A DNA stretch of 64,000 bases, from positions 29,684,057 through 29,748,056 of the forward strand of contig JAOANR010000002.1 in the NCBI GenBank assembly GCA_030278955.1. The letters run 5' to 3'. Shown one piece after another: positions 45,721 to 55,330 of the stretch. Under the pieces are notes generated by a model. That model made no database searches and was not told where the DNA came from. It worked only from the letters and a program-made list of their open reading frames with translations. Numbering within the stretch: position 1 is the first letter of the stretch; every line of letters begins with the position of its first letter. This stretch comes from Hygrophila difformis (taxonomy: Eukaryota > Streptophyta > Magnoliopsida > Lamiales > Acanthaceae). Both the position numbers and the translations under genes were made by a program.

Positions 45721-46784
45721 CAATCCTTTGAAAATAATTTGATTTGTGAAATAATGCAGTTTTTAATAATATGAAGCCACTAGCTATACACGAAAGCTCG
45801 TTTTTTAACTGGGGAAGTTTATATCTTCCATTATATTAGAGGGCCTTTCTCTCAGTTTAGTCTAATTATATTTGGTTTTGACCCTATTTTTACCCTTTTA
45901 TAACTTTGATTTTTGTTAAGACATATTTTAGACACGCTTATGTACTTATCATGTTGTTTGGATGTAAAACGATAGTAGTTAATATATAGCAGATTTGTAG
46001 CAACTATCAATACTAGATTTGATTATATTATAATAGAAGATTTAATTAAATATTTTTGGTGGATATAGATAACAATTAGCAAATAACTATACAACCGGCG
46101 TGTTGAGATCCTATGTAGGTAAAAATGTGGTCTTCTTATTTCGTATCTTTATATGGGACATGACTTGCTCTAAAAAATCTCTAACACTTTTTCACTATAT
46201 ATTTTCCTTTTAAATTTTGTAATGCCTTGTGAAGATCTTGCCAAACAAAAAGAATTGACATGAACTTCCAATGCTTTGCTACATTTTTCAAGTTTTGCTA
46301 ACCCTAATATTTTTCTTGGCGTGTGTTTAATTTAGTCTAATTTAGGGATAAATATATCTACAACAAATATATATATATATATATGTATATATAAGTACTA
46401 GTACTAATTAGCACTACATGTCATTCCTATCTCTAGTTTCTTCTATTTGCACTCAATAATAATATTATTACAATCCTTTTCCTACACAATAAATTGCACA
46501 AGTCAACTCTTATAAATAGCCCTAATTGAATATCTCAATTGAAATTCCCATCCCAGGAACGTCACTCCACATCAGATTTGTTGCCCTTTGAAATAAATCT
46601 CGGGGTATCTGCACCGTTTAAAATATAAAAATTCAACCATACATAAATAAATAATAAAAAAATCTCAATTATTGTACCAAAAATACGATTATTCAACTCT
46701 CAAATATGTCCACTCACTTATTCTTACACCTAATTATTAAATATACAGGCACCCTGGTGCATATTCCATGGCCCCAATTCCCCT
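45721..46784. other. Upstream region of the PP2C gene
   Basis: AT-rich intergenic DNA with a (TA)n patch near 46367. No gene is seen. It should contain the promoter of the gene that follows. Confidence 0.5.
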
Positions 46785-46791
46785 TATATAT
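46785..46791 (+). promoter_or_regulatory. TATA box of the PP2C gene
   Basis: CCCTTATATATGG lies about 105 bp upstream of the ATG. This is a suitable place for a TATA box with a leader of about 75 bases. Position-based inference. Confidence 0.45.
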
Positions 46792-46894
46792 GGGATCTCT
46801 TATTCATCTTAATTCTGCATATTCTCTGACATTTTAGTTACCCATTTTTCCCAATTTAAATTTCACCACAAAAAATTACAAACACACCAAAAAA

Positions 46895-48580
46895 ATGGGA
46901 AATTGTGCATCCATTTCCTCATCTCAAGGGATACACGACGACACAATTTGCAATGAAAATGCTGTGTGCTACATCAATAATGGATCATCAAATGCTCCAA
47001 TTGGTTCAGTTTATTCCCTCACTGGCACCAAAGGAATTAACCAGGATTCTGGGATTCTTTACCAGGTAACAGAAAATATATATATATTTTTATATTCTAG
47101 GGTTTTCTATGATTCAGTTGATTGTAAAGGGTTGTTTGTTAATTAGTTGTTGTTGAACTGAATGGTTAAGAGGCAGGCTGGTTCAGACACAAAATAGCTT
47201 CTGTCCTCTGAACCATATGACAGTCCTTGAGATTGTAATGAATTGTGTTTGTGTGTGTTGTTGTGATGGTCGAAACTGATATGTGCATATGCTAGAGGAT
47301 TTTGTTCCCTTTAAGCTTTTACGAGAGTTGGTCACGGGGAGAGGATCGATGCTGAATCTGTGTGTTTAATTATCTGCGGTGTGGCAGGGGGGCTATGGGA
47401 TTGAGGGTGGAGTTTTTAGTGCTGTGTTTGATGGGCATGGGAAGAATGGGCATGAGGCGAGCCACATGGTTCGAAACAGGCTGCCGGCGTTGGTCCTCAA
47501 CCAGAGAAATGCCTTGGGAAAGATTAGTCCTTTAGAGCATGAGAACGATCACTCAGAACAGAACAAAAATTTCCTCAAGTGGAAAGAGGCTTGTATTAGC
47601 GCATTCAAAGCGATGGACAAGGAGATTAAGCTGGTTCTCGACACGTTGGACTGCTCGTGCAGCGGAACCACAGCTGCAGTTGTTATCAAGCAGGTATAGT
47701 AAGTATATATATATGGATCATTTGTGTCCAAAAAAATTGGTTGTGTTTTTTTTCTGTTTCTCATAATTTGGATATGGAAAGGATTCAGTTCAAGTATTCC
47801 TTAATTATTTTATTTGACAGGGCGAGGACTTGATCATCGCGAACCTTGGCGATTCGAGGGTTGTTTTGGGAAGAAGGAATAAGATTAATGAGATCAAGCC
47901 TCTTCAGTTAACTACTGATTTCAAGCCTGGAGTTCCTTGTAAGAATCATCATCTACCTGTCCTTACCTTTTTGACTGATAATGTACAAAATCGATTTATT
48001 ATTAGTAATTGCCAAGTCTTTTAGGTCTTGGTTAAGGAATTGGTACATAGTAAATATACAAATGTGGTGGTGTATGTTGTGCAGCTGAAGCAGAGAGAAT
48101 TACAAAGTGCAAAGGAAGGGTTCTTGCACTGAGAGAAGAATCCCATGTTCTTAGAGTTTGGCTACCCGACGAGGATCTCCCTGGCCTCGCCATGTCTCGT
48201 TCATTTGGTGATTTCATGCTTAAGAATTACGGCATCATAGCCATCCCTGATGTCACCTACCACCGTGTAACTCCAAACGATGATTTCCTCGTACTGGCCT
48301 CCGATGGGGTACTAACTCCCTTAGCTCGTCCAGAAACTCAACTCTGAATCACTTGTCAAGTTGAATTTAAATTTAAACTCATCACATATATATTCCTTAA
48401 TTTGTGATTTTTTAGGTTTGGGATGTGTTGAGCAATGAGAGAGTGGTGTCGATAGTGTCTTCAGCACGTAACCAGGAGGAGGCAGCCAAGGCGTTGGTGG
48501 ATGAGGCGAGCGCAACATGGAAGAGCAAGTTCCCGAATTCAAAGAGGGACGACTGCACGGTTATATGCCTCTTCTTGTAA
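46895..48580 (+). CDS. Protein phosphatase 2C (PPM family), clade-E-like
   Basis: CDS: join(46895..47065, 47388..47693, 47821..47938, 48085..48308, 48416..48580), 327 aa; every junction is GT-AG and in frame. It removes phosphate from Ser/Thr using two bound Mn2+/Mg2+. PP2C motifs appear in order: GTKGINQDSGILYQ, VFDGHGKNGH (metal-binding Asp), SGTTAAVVIKQGEDLIIANLGDSR, EAERITKCKGRVLAL, GLAMSRSFGDFMLKNYGIIA, LASDGVWDVLSN (metal-binding Asp) and, near the end, KRDDCTVICLFL. The start MGNCAS is a good N-myristoylation site with an adjacent Cys for palmitoylation, so membrane anchoring is likely. It is somewhat short for the family but complete. No defect is seen and surrounding DNA is TE-rich. 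The clade call is from motif resemblance only. Confidence 0.93.
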
Positions 48581-48942
48581 TAAAACAGAAATATGCCTGT
48601 CTGCCCTAAGCACTTGACATCGAATGTAGAGGCGGGGCAGGGGGAGGGATTACTGGTTTCATATATATGCATGTACAAAATCGAAAGGCAAAAGTTTGCA
48701 TACAGAGTGGAATGAGATATTCAGATGTATTGTCCGTGTGAACATTAGCATACAACTGATATAGCTTTGTGCCTTTTGTGTGATGCATTACAACAACAAC
48801 AGAAAACGGCAATTAGTTACAAATTAGTCGTCACTAAAGGCCTCCAACAGTCTTGCACAAATAAGCTTTATTTTTTTAATTTTATTTTCATTGCAAATCC
48901 GCACAAAACATGAAAGAGCAAAACTTCATAACCGATGTAATG

Positions 48943-48964
48943 TGTGTGTGTGTGTGTGTGTGTG
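48943..48964. repeat. (TG)n microsatellite
   Basis: About eleven TG units in the 3' flank of the PP2C gene. It has no coding role. Confidence 0.8.
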
Positions 48965-48975
48965 AAATGTGTAGG

Positions 48976-49122
48976 CCAATGTATAATGCGGATGGAAATA
49001 TTTTGTTCGATGGAAAAGTGGGCATATTTTCTTCATTCACTGAACAAGTACCAACACAAAGGATCGGAGTGGCAAGAACATATCCACTGGGACAAGGCAA
49101 AATAAATCAATTGAATGAATAA
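48976..49122 (+). pseudogene. Mariner-like transposase fragment
   Basis: About 48 codons. The core NADGNILFDGKVGIFSSF resembles the plant mariner-like (Osmar/Soymar-type) transposase block D.NG...FDGKIGIFPF that precedes the catalytic domain, followed by a degraded R.AGT region. The DDD catalytic parts are missing. Recognition is from memory of the family, so confidence is moderate. Confidence 0.5.
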
Positions 49123-49164
49123 ACAAGATTGTAATAAGGTATACAAGGAGAGAGTTTCATGCAT

Positions 49165-49265
49165 GATTCATCTATGTTTTTTTTTTTTTTTTTGGCTAGC
49201 TTCAATCTCATTTCATGCATGATTCATCTATTTTTTTTTTTTTTTTTTGGTTAGCTTCAATCTCA
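49165..49265. repeat. Short direct duplication with T-runs
   Basis: CATGCATGATTCATCTAT, a T-run, then GGCTAGCTTCAATCTC occurs twice in a row with T-runs of about 17 and 20. It is a local slip duplication. Confidence 0.7.
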
Positions 49266-49798
49266 AATCAATCAAAGCGTACACTAGTGATACAAGTATT
49301 CAAGTTATGGAATCACAACCAAATCGCCGATGCATCCTCAGTTGTCAATTTAGTTCATTAATTTTGTTAATTGTGGGGTGCAAACCCCTGTCTCACATCA
49401 CATCGAAAGTGCAAGAGAAATATAAAGTTGATTTGCATATATGTATCCACTTAACTCCATTAATATGAGTTCTTTTAGAATGTGTTTAGAGATAAAAACC
49501 GTGAAAGCTTGGCCCAAAATACTATTCATCTTATGAATAGTACCACATTCCATTTATAAATACTATTGAAACTTAAGAGTAAGAGATAATTTTTTTAGGC
49601 CATCAGAATAAGTCATTTCCAAATTGTGACAATTATTTTTTCATTTAGAGTTTTGGGCCACTACTAGGATCGGACCCAGAAAAAGGGCCAAAATGGGCCG
49701 CGTGTTGTTCAAATCGTCTCCTTATCTCCCAAAAGTGGAAATCATATCATTCTGACGCCCTATTTAAATTATTTTATTTTTTATATAACTAGTAACCC
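49266..49798. other. Intergenic spacer
   Basis: No gene or known element was recognised in this stretch. Confidence 0.5.
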
Positions 49799-49975
49799 GT
49801 CGAGACTCGATGAGTATAATTATATATTTTATATAATATATGTACTTATATTGTATAAAATAATAAAAAATATATTTTGAGTAATGAAAAATGTATAATG
49901 ATTTTAATCTATTCGAAAGATGATGTATATGATAATATAATTTAATTATTTTTAAAACTAACTAAGAAACCATAT
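49799..49975 (-). mobile_element. Helitron 3' terminus
   Basis: On the minus strand the segment ends CTCATCGAGTCTCGACGGG, then TTACTAG before a T. That is a small GC hairpin followed by CTAG, the form of plant Helitron 3' ends. The AT-rich inner part is similar to 45360-45700. Its 5' part is missing or replaced by the LINE that starts nearby. Confidence 0.6.
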
Positions 49976-49981
49976 TATACC

Positions 49982-51137
49982 ATGGCGGCTAGGGTTTCTT
50001 CGGCGAAAGGTGCGACTTCTCATGCGAATCCTCCTCTGGCTTCCGCGGAGGCCACGGCGGCGGCGTTCCAATCTCCACATGACCCTGGTGGTCACTCCCG
50101 ATCGTGTGCTGACATCTTGCGGGGGGGGTCACTCATGAGGAAACTTCGGTCCGACGTAGAAGGGACTGAATAGCGGAAAAGTTGATTATTAAGACCCATG
50201 TGGAGGGTAATCCGGCTATCCCGAAATTTGTGATTGATGAATCCATTGAAGTCGAGGCTAGCAAGGCGTGGGAGGATGCCTTGGTCATCAAGTTACTCGG
50301 GGCGCACGTTGGTTACATGGTCCTGCAGGATAGACTTAAGCGTATGTGGAAGATTGAAGGCAACATGGTCATGATTGACGTCGGGCATGGATGTTTTATT
50401 GTCCGTTTTAACTTAATGTCGGATCGGGAGATGGTGATCAATGGGGGACCTTGGATGCTCTTTGATCACTACCTCGCTATTATGCCATGGTCGAGGGATT
50501 TTAATCCCAGGACGTCACAGGTTAACAAGACGTCAGTGTGGGCGCGTATGAATGGATTATCCATGCACAGATTTCGTGAAGATATCCTCTGGGCGTTGGC
50601 TTCCGGTATTGGAGAGGTGATTAAGTTTGACAACTGTACACGGGATACTTCTAAGGGAAGGTTTGCTCGGGTGTGTGTGGCTCTTGATTTGACGAAGCCT
50701 GTGACGGGAAAGATATTAGTTAAAGAGGAATGGGTTCCTATTTCATATGAGGGACTACACCTTTTATGCACCAAGTGTGGGCGCTATGGTCACTGTGATA
50801 GGGACTGTTCAGATGTCAAGGCGAGGAGGCCGAAGTGGAAAAAGAGGATGCTGGGGCCGCGAAGGGGGAGGCGGACACCGTCCGGGATGGGCTGCATGGG
50901 GAGGGTGAGGATGATCAGGGAGATCTAGGCATGAAAGACGTGCTAGTGGGGGAACATGGCGTGCATTCGGAACCAGTGTATGGCGAGTGGCTAACTGTTG
51001 TTAGGAGGGGGAATAGAAAGCCCAGGCAGCCGAGGGAGAGGGTGGCGATGCAGGAGTCACCTGCTGAGGCAACATCGGACGATACAGACCCAGGGTTCAG
51101 TGACAAAGGAAAGGCGGCTATAAGGGGGTCTATGTGA
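49982..51137 (+). pseudogene. LINE ORF1 (DUF4283 plus zinc knuckle), frameshifted
   Basis: ORF1 proteins of plant L1-type LINEs bind the element RNA. The ATG at 49982 is in a good plant context. Translation meets TAG at 50171, and the downstream frame continues from about 50173, so a frameshift (perhaps in the G-run at 50120) separates them. The central part (50180-50820) has the DUF4283 fold (GCFIVRFNLMSDREMVINGGPW) and a zf-CCHC_4-type knuckle, CTKCGRYGHCDRDC, with all four ligands. A second shift near 50835 leads to a tail with YGEWLTVVRRGNRK, typical of LINE ORF1 C-termini. ORF2 (endonuclease/RT) is absent because sequence changes to an LTR element at 51130. Confidence 0.8.
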
Positions 51138-53869
51138 TACCCCGTAATAATTTATTTTTGGAGTTCGACTCGATAAGATGCATCCTGAAAATATATATAT
51201 ATATATATAATAAACAAATTCAAATTTGTTTTGAACTACGTTATGGCTTGATCCCTTCACAGGGTACGTAGGTAGCTTAGAAGTTTTAATTCTAAGTTCA
51301 GTCACAAAATAATAAAATAAACAAAAGGATTCGTTCTTAACACGAGAAAAGCCGAAACACAACTTCGAGGACGAAGTTGATTCTTAAGGAGGGTAGACTG
51401 TAATACCCGAGAATTTTGCAACATATAATAAATAAATAAATAAAGAAATAAATAATAAAGAAAATATAATAAATAAATAAACATGATAAATAAATAAAGG
51501 TAAGGAAATGAGAAATGAAATTTAACTTAAAAAGGAAGTAAATGAATTTAATTAAATAAAAGGAATTAAATAAAGATAAATAAATTGTTACACGTGTACC
51601 CGACACCAATGGATTTGAAAACTCGAGTCCAAACATAAATTTAGATCAGAGGGAAATGAAGATACGGAATAGGAACCCGAAGATGGCCCGGAAATCGGAA
51701 TCCGGGAGCATAGAGGGATAGAAGTCCGAAAGAGAGGAGGAAAGACACGACGGATCGCACGACCAGCCCGGACCGAAGTCCAGGCGTGGGCCGCACGGTA
51801 AAAGGCCAAATGGCGCGCCACGACCGCGCCACACGACAGATTCGCCGGTTGCGAGATTCACTCGCCCGAATCCGGATTTTCCGACTTCGTTTGAACACCT
51901 TTCGGCTCAAGACTCACCAAGGCCGACCTTGGACGTCCCTAGGTCGTGTCTACCTATAAATAACCCCTCTTGACAGCCCCGAACACTTTTCAAAAAACAT
52001 CCATACTCTTTATACGCTCGAAAACCTCAATCCCGGAGTCGTCGGAGGCACGAAACCAAGGCGAGGACTGTCGTGGACGAATTCGGAAGATCTCTAACAT
52101 CGTGGTAAGTTCCGATCCGATCCTTGTTCCATATACGATTCGAAAATGAATCCTAGTTTCCTTCTTCTTTTTTCTACACCCTGAATCGGATCGAGAACGA
52201 AGAACCCGACGAACGGAGAAGATAAACGGTGGACTGGAAGCCACGCCTCCGAATCGACGATCCCGGACGACCAAAGATCTATAAGTTAACCTTACTATGG
52301 TTTTGGGCGAATTAAAATACACCTAACGTAAAGATCTAATCAAGAAACTAAAAATCTGTCTATATGAAAAACCCTACGGCGCAGCGTTTTTGCGTGAATT
52401 TTTCGAACCCTTAAAACTATTCAAACGAAAAAGCTTGAAACACAAAAAACACTCCTAAGACTTAGATCTAGCTTCTGTAAAAATTTCAGAATTTTTCATG
52501 TTGTTTTGATACCTGAAACTGACCCAAAACCGAACTGCATTGAATCTGGATCTTGAAATTCTTGACAGAACTTTAGTTCGAACTTGTTGGTGATTTTTAC
52601 CTTAGATCTAGACCGATCTAGGATTGGTGCTAAACATAAGAGTTGTAGATCTATACGTTAAAACATCTTCGTAAATTTTTGGGACTTTTAGTTGAGGTTT
52701 GATATCGGAATTCGTTCTCAAACCGAACTGCTTTGAATTTGAATCTTGAAATCTAGATAGAACTTAGGTTCGAACTTGATGACGTTTTTGACATTAGATC
52801 TAGACCGATTTGGAACTTTAGCCGAACATGAAAGTTGTAGGTATATGTCTTAGGTATTTCTCTGTAAAATTTTATCAAATTTGGAGTTAGTTTGCTATAG
52901 TAGATCTTGAAATCTTGAAACTGGTGTCAGAATTTTCGGACAGATTATCATCCTGTTAAAGATTGACATTTTTCACCTACTTCCGTATCTTGGATTGGAA
53001 AACTTAAAACATGAAACTTGTTTATCTATATATTTTCGAGGCACTGGTCAAATTTCAGAATTTTTGGAATTAAACACGATTTTTAATGAATTTTGAAGTG
53101 AACTGTGGTTGACCGAGTCAAATCTTGAAATCTTGTGGAAACTTGTGAAATTTGCGAAACTTGTTTTGACCTTGCGGGTTCGATTCCCCAAGGGCGTCTG
53201 TGTCCCTGCGGGTTCGATTCCCTAGGATGTCTGTGTCAAACCTTGCGGGTTCGATTCCCCAGGGTGTATGTTTTCCTACGGGTTCGATTCCCCAGGATGT
53301 CTGTGTCAAACCTTGCGGGTTCGATTCCCCAGGGTGTATGTTTTCCTGCGGGTTCGATTCCCCAGGGTGTATGTTTTCCTGCGGGTTCGATTCCCCAGGA
53401 TGTCCGTGTCAAACCTTGCGGGTTCGATTCCCCAGGGTGTATGTTTTCCTTCGGGTTCGATTCCCCAGGATGTCCGTGTCAAACCTTGCGGGTTCGATTC
53501 CCCAGGATATGTGTTGATTCCTACGGGTTCAATTCCCTAGGATGAATTTGAGTTCTTGCGGGTTCGATTCCCCAAGGGCGACTGTCTGTTTTCCTGCGGG
53601 TTCGATTCCCCAGGACGTGTGTTGATTCCTACGGGTTCGATTCCCTAGGATGCGTTTAACTTCTTGCGGGTTCGATTCCCCAAGAACAAATTATACTAGA
53701 TCATATTGAATAAAAGAGAAAGAATGAAATCCTGAAATAGTATTTGATATTTTCCTTATTTAAATTATGCCTTGCGATTATTTTACCATGTGTGTTGAAT
53801 TATGACCTTGTGGAAATCCTTGTCTTTTAAATTATGCAATAAAATTATTATTAGATGAATAAAATTAAA
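51130..53869 (+). mobile_element. Chromovirus 3' end plus LTR, interrupted by the Tat element
   Basis: From about 51210 the sequence matches, in opposite orientation, the integrase-to-LTR interval of the element at 3931-18401. This includes CTTCGAGGACGAAG, the polypurine tract AAGGAGGGTAGAC (51386-51398) and an LTR starting TGTAATACCC at 51399. A TATA box, TATAAATAA, lies at 51955-51963. The LTR is colinear with the other two to about 53140, then carries a tandem array. It has no recognisable LTR end before 53870, where the Tat LTR begins, so it is probably split by that insertion. The block 51130-51210 begins TGATACCCCGTAAT, itself LTR-end-like. Confidence 0.75.
53168..53690 (+). repeat. Tandem ~35-bp array carrying RNA polymerase III B-box matches
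   Basis: Fifteen units of about 33-37 bp in the form C(C)T.CGGGTTCGATTCCCCAGG plus a variable spacer. Two spacer types (TGTATGTTTT and TGTCTGTGTCAAA) tend to alternate. Fourteen units contain GGTTCGATTCC, an exact fit to the B-box GGTTCGANTCC; unit 11 has one change (GGTTCAATTCC). The two other LTR copies lack the array. I see no A-box at tRNA spacing and no cloverleaf. Confidence 0.9.
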
Positions 53870-54437
53870 TCATGTCTTGTATGCACATGTTTTCTTTAAT
53901 TTTTATTGATTGATAATGTGGAAGACGATTACAAGGATTGAGGAAAGGATTTTGCAGAAAGGAATTACACTGGAAAAATAACAACTGGGAATGAAAGAAA
54001 ATACTGTAAAGTGCAGAAAACTTAAAGAAAATAAAACTGCAGACTTCTGGTGTAGAGTTGAGATGCCTTTGACGATGCCTCCACCTAGTATTTATAAGGA
54101 GGCGCATTAGGTCTATCGGTTTAAGAGTGGAGTTGTAACGCCTCAATCTTTCCTCCGTAGATGACGCCTCAATCTCCAAAGTGCAGCCGTGATCATCTCT
54201 TGTCGTGAATGCTCCCGATCTCTTATGCGATCCTTCCATATCTGCTTGCATGAGCCGCCAGCTTCTCACCACCACTAGGTATTATCCCGATAACACTCAA
54301 ACTGGGCCGGGCCTCTTGAAAATAGATTGGGCCTCTCGAAAACGGATTGGGCTTAGCTTAATGGGCATCTGAATTGGATTGGGCTTCTCGAAAAAGAATT
54401 GGGTTAAATTCATTGGGCCTAAAATATTGGGTTAACA
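53870..54437 (-). repeat. 3' LTR of the Tat element
   Basis: Its minus-strand start TGTTAACCC follows the polypurine tract GCGAGGGGGGCATC. A minus-strand TATA box, TTATAAATA, lies at 54089-54097. The far end is placed near 53870 only by expected size and a nearby TG; it may be off by tens of bases. No gene inside. Confidence 0.6.
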
Positions 54438-54450
54438 GATGCCCCCCTCG
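54438..54450 (-). other. Polypurine tract of the Tat element
   Basis: The minus strand reads CGAGGGGGGCATC directly before the LTR start TGTTAAC. This is the expected second-strand primer site. Confidence 0.65.
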
Positions 54451-54549
54451 CGCAATTTGTCTGATTAGCACTTTAAGACAGATTTGCGCGTTTGAATTAC
54501 AAGTCTGGCCCATTAGGCCCATTCCAAAACCCTAGCCCTATTTGGCTTC

Positions 54550-54557
54550 TATAAAAA
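54550..54557 (+). promoter_or_regulatory. TATA box of the antisense PMD gene
   Basis: GGCTTCTATAAAAAGCC lies about 110 bp inside the LTR border and 780 bp upstream of the first ATG, on the + strand (opposite to the element). With a pyrimidine-rich CTTCTTCTTCTTC leader about 60 bp downstream it looks like a plant pol II promoter. Confidence 0.55.
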
Positions 54558-54579
54558 GCCACCACTTGTCAAGGGTTAA

Positions 54580-55330
54580 AATTTTTTAGGCATTTTTTGA
54601 AATTTTCCTCTTTTTTCTTCCCTCTTCTTCTTCTTCTTTCCTTCCTTCGCCGGCCCTAGGAGATCGTAACCGACGCTGCGCCATCGATCTTCGCCAGCGT
54701 CGCCCACGCAAGTCACCATCGTTAGAGTGCTGACTCGTCGCCATCTCGCTTTTTTTTCGCAAAGCCGAGCGCCGCCACCGCCATCCTGGTCCAAACGCCG
54801 CCGCTCCCAGCCGCCAGCGGTTTCTGTGTGTGTCGCCAACCCGCCACCTCAATTTCGCGAGCGCCTCGTCGCTGAGTCTGGTGCCATCCGAAGGTTGCTG
54901 CCCGCTACGCTTGCCAAGCTCCGGCCGCCACCCTCACTCAAACGCCGCCAAAATTGGAGCGCCGCCAGCCTCTGCCAGCGTTGGGCCGCCAGCCAGCCGC
55001 CAGCCCTCTCCGGGCCGCCAGCCCCTCTCCGGCCGCCAGCCTCTCCGGGCCGCCAGCCCCTCTCCGGCCGCCAGCCTCTCCGGCCGCCACCTTCCTGGTA
55101 GCCGCCAACACTTTCGTGCGCCGCCAACCACTCGCCCGGCCGCCAGCCTAGGCTCGTCCAGCCGCCAGCTCCTTTCCGCTCCGGCCGCCAGCCCTTTCCG
55201 CTCCGTCCGCCAGCTGCCTGTTGCCGCCAGCTCCCTGCCATCGGGCCGCCAGCTCCTGCCATCAGGCCGCCAGCCAGCCGCCAACCGGCCGCCAGTCGCC
55301 ACCCATCGGGCCGCCATCTTGCTTCATTCG
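54580..55330 (+). other. GC-rich, AUG-free 5' leader with CGCCAGC repeats
   Basis: No ATG occurs on the + strand between the TATA box and 55331. From about 54780 to 55310 the leader is filled with GCCGCCAGCC-type words. Frames stay open by composition, which can mislead gene finders. The same words continue into coding exon 2, so the repeat spread across the exon border or was recruited as coding. Confidence 0.6.

Noticed and set aside
53135..53545. Long overlapping open frames in the B-box array
   Set aside because: The repeat unit simply lacks stop codons in several frames; the frames would encode only the repeat and have no gene context.
53168..53690. CRISPR array or tRNA gene cluster
   Set aside because: Units are contiguous with degenerate spacers in a plant LTR, so not CRISPR. 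No A-box, anticodon arm or acceptor stem was seen, so not tRNA genes.
54830..55330. Protein-coding start upstream of 55331 for the PMD gene
   Set aside because: The open frame there has no ATG; it begins with GTG and consists of repeat-encoded Ala/Pro/Gln, so it is treated as leader.
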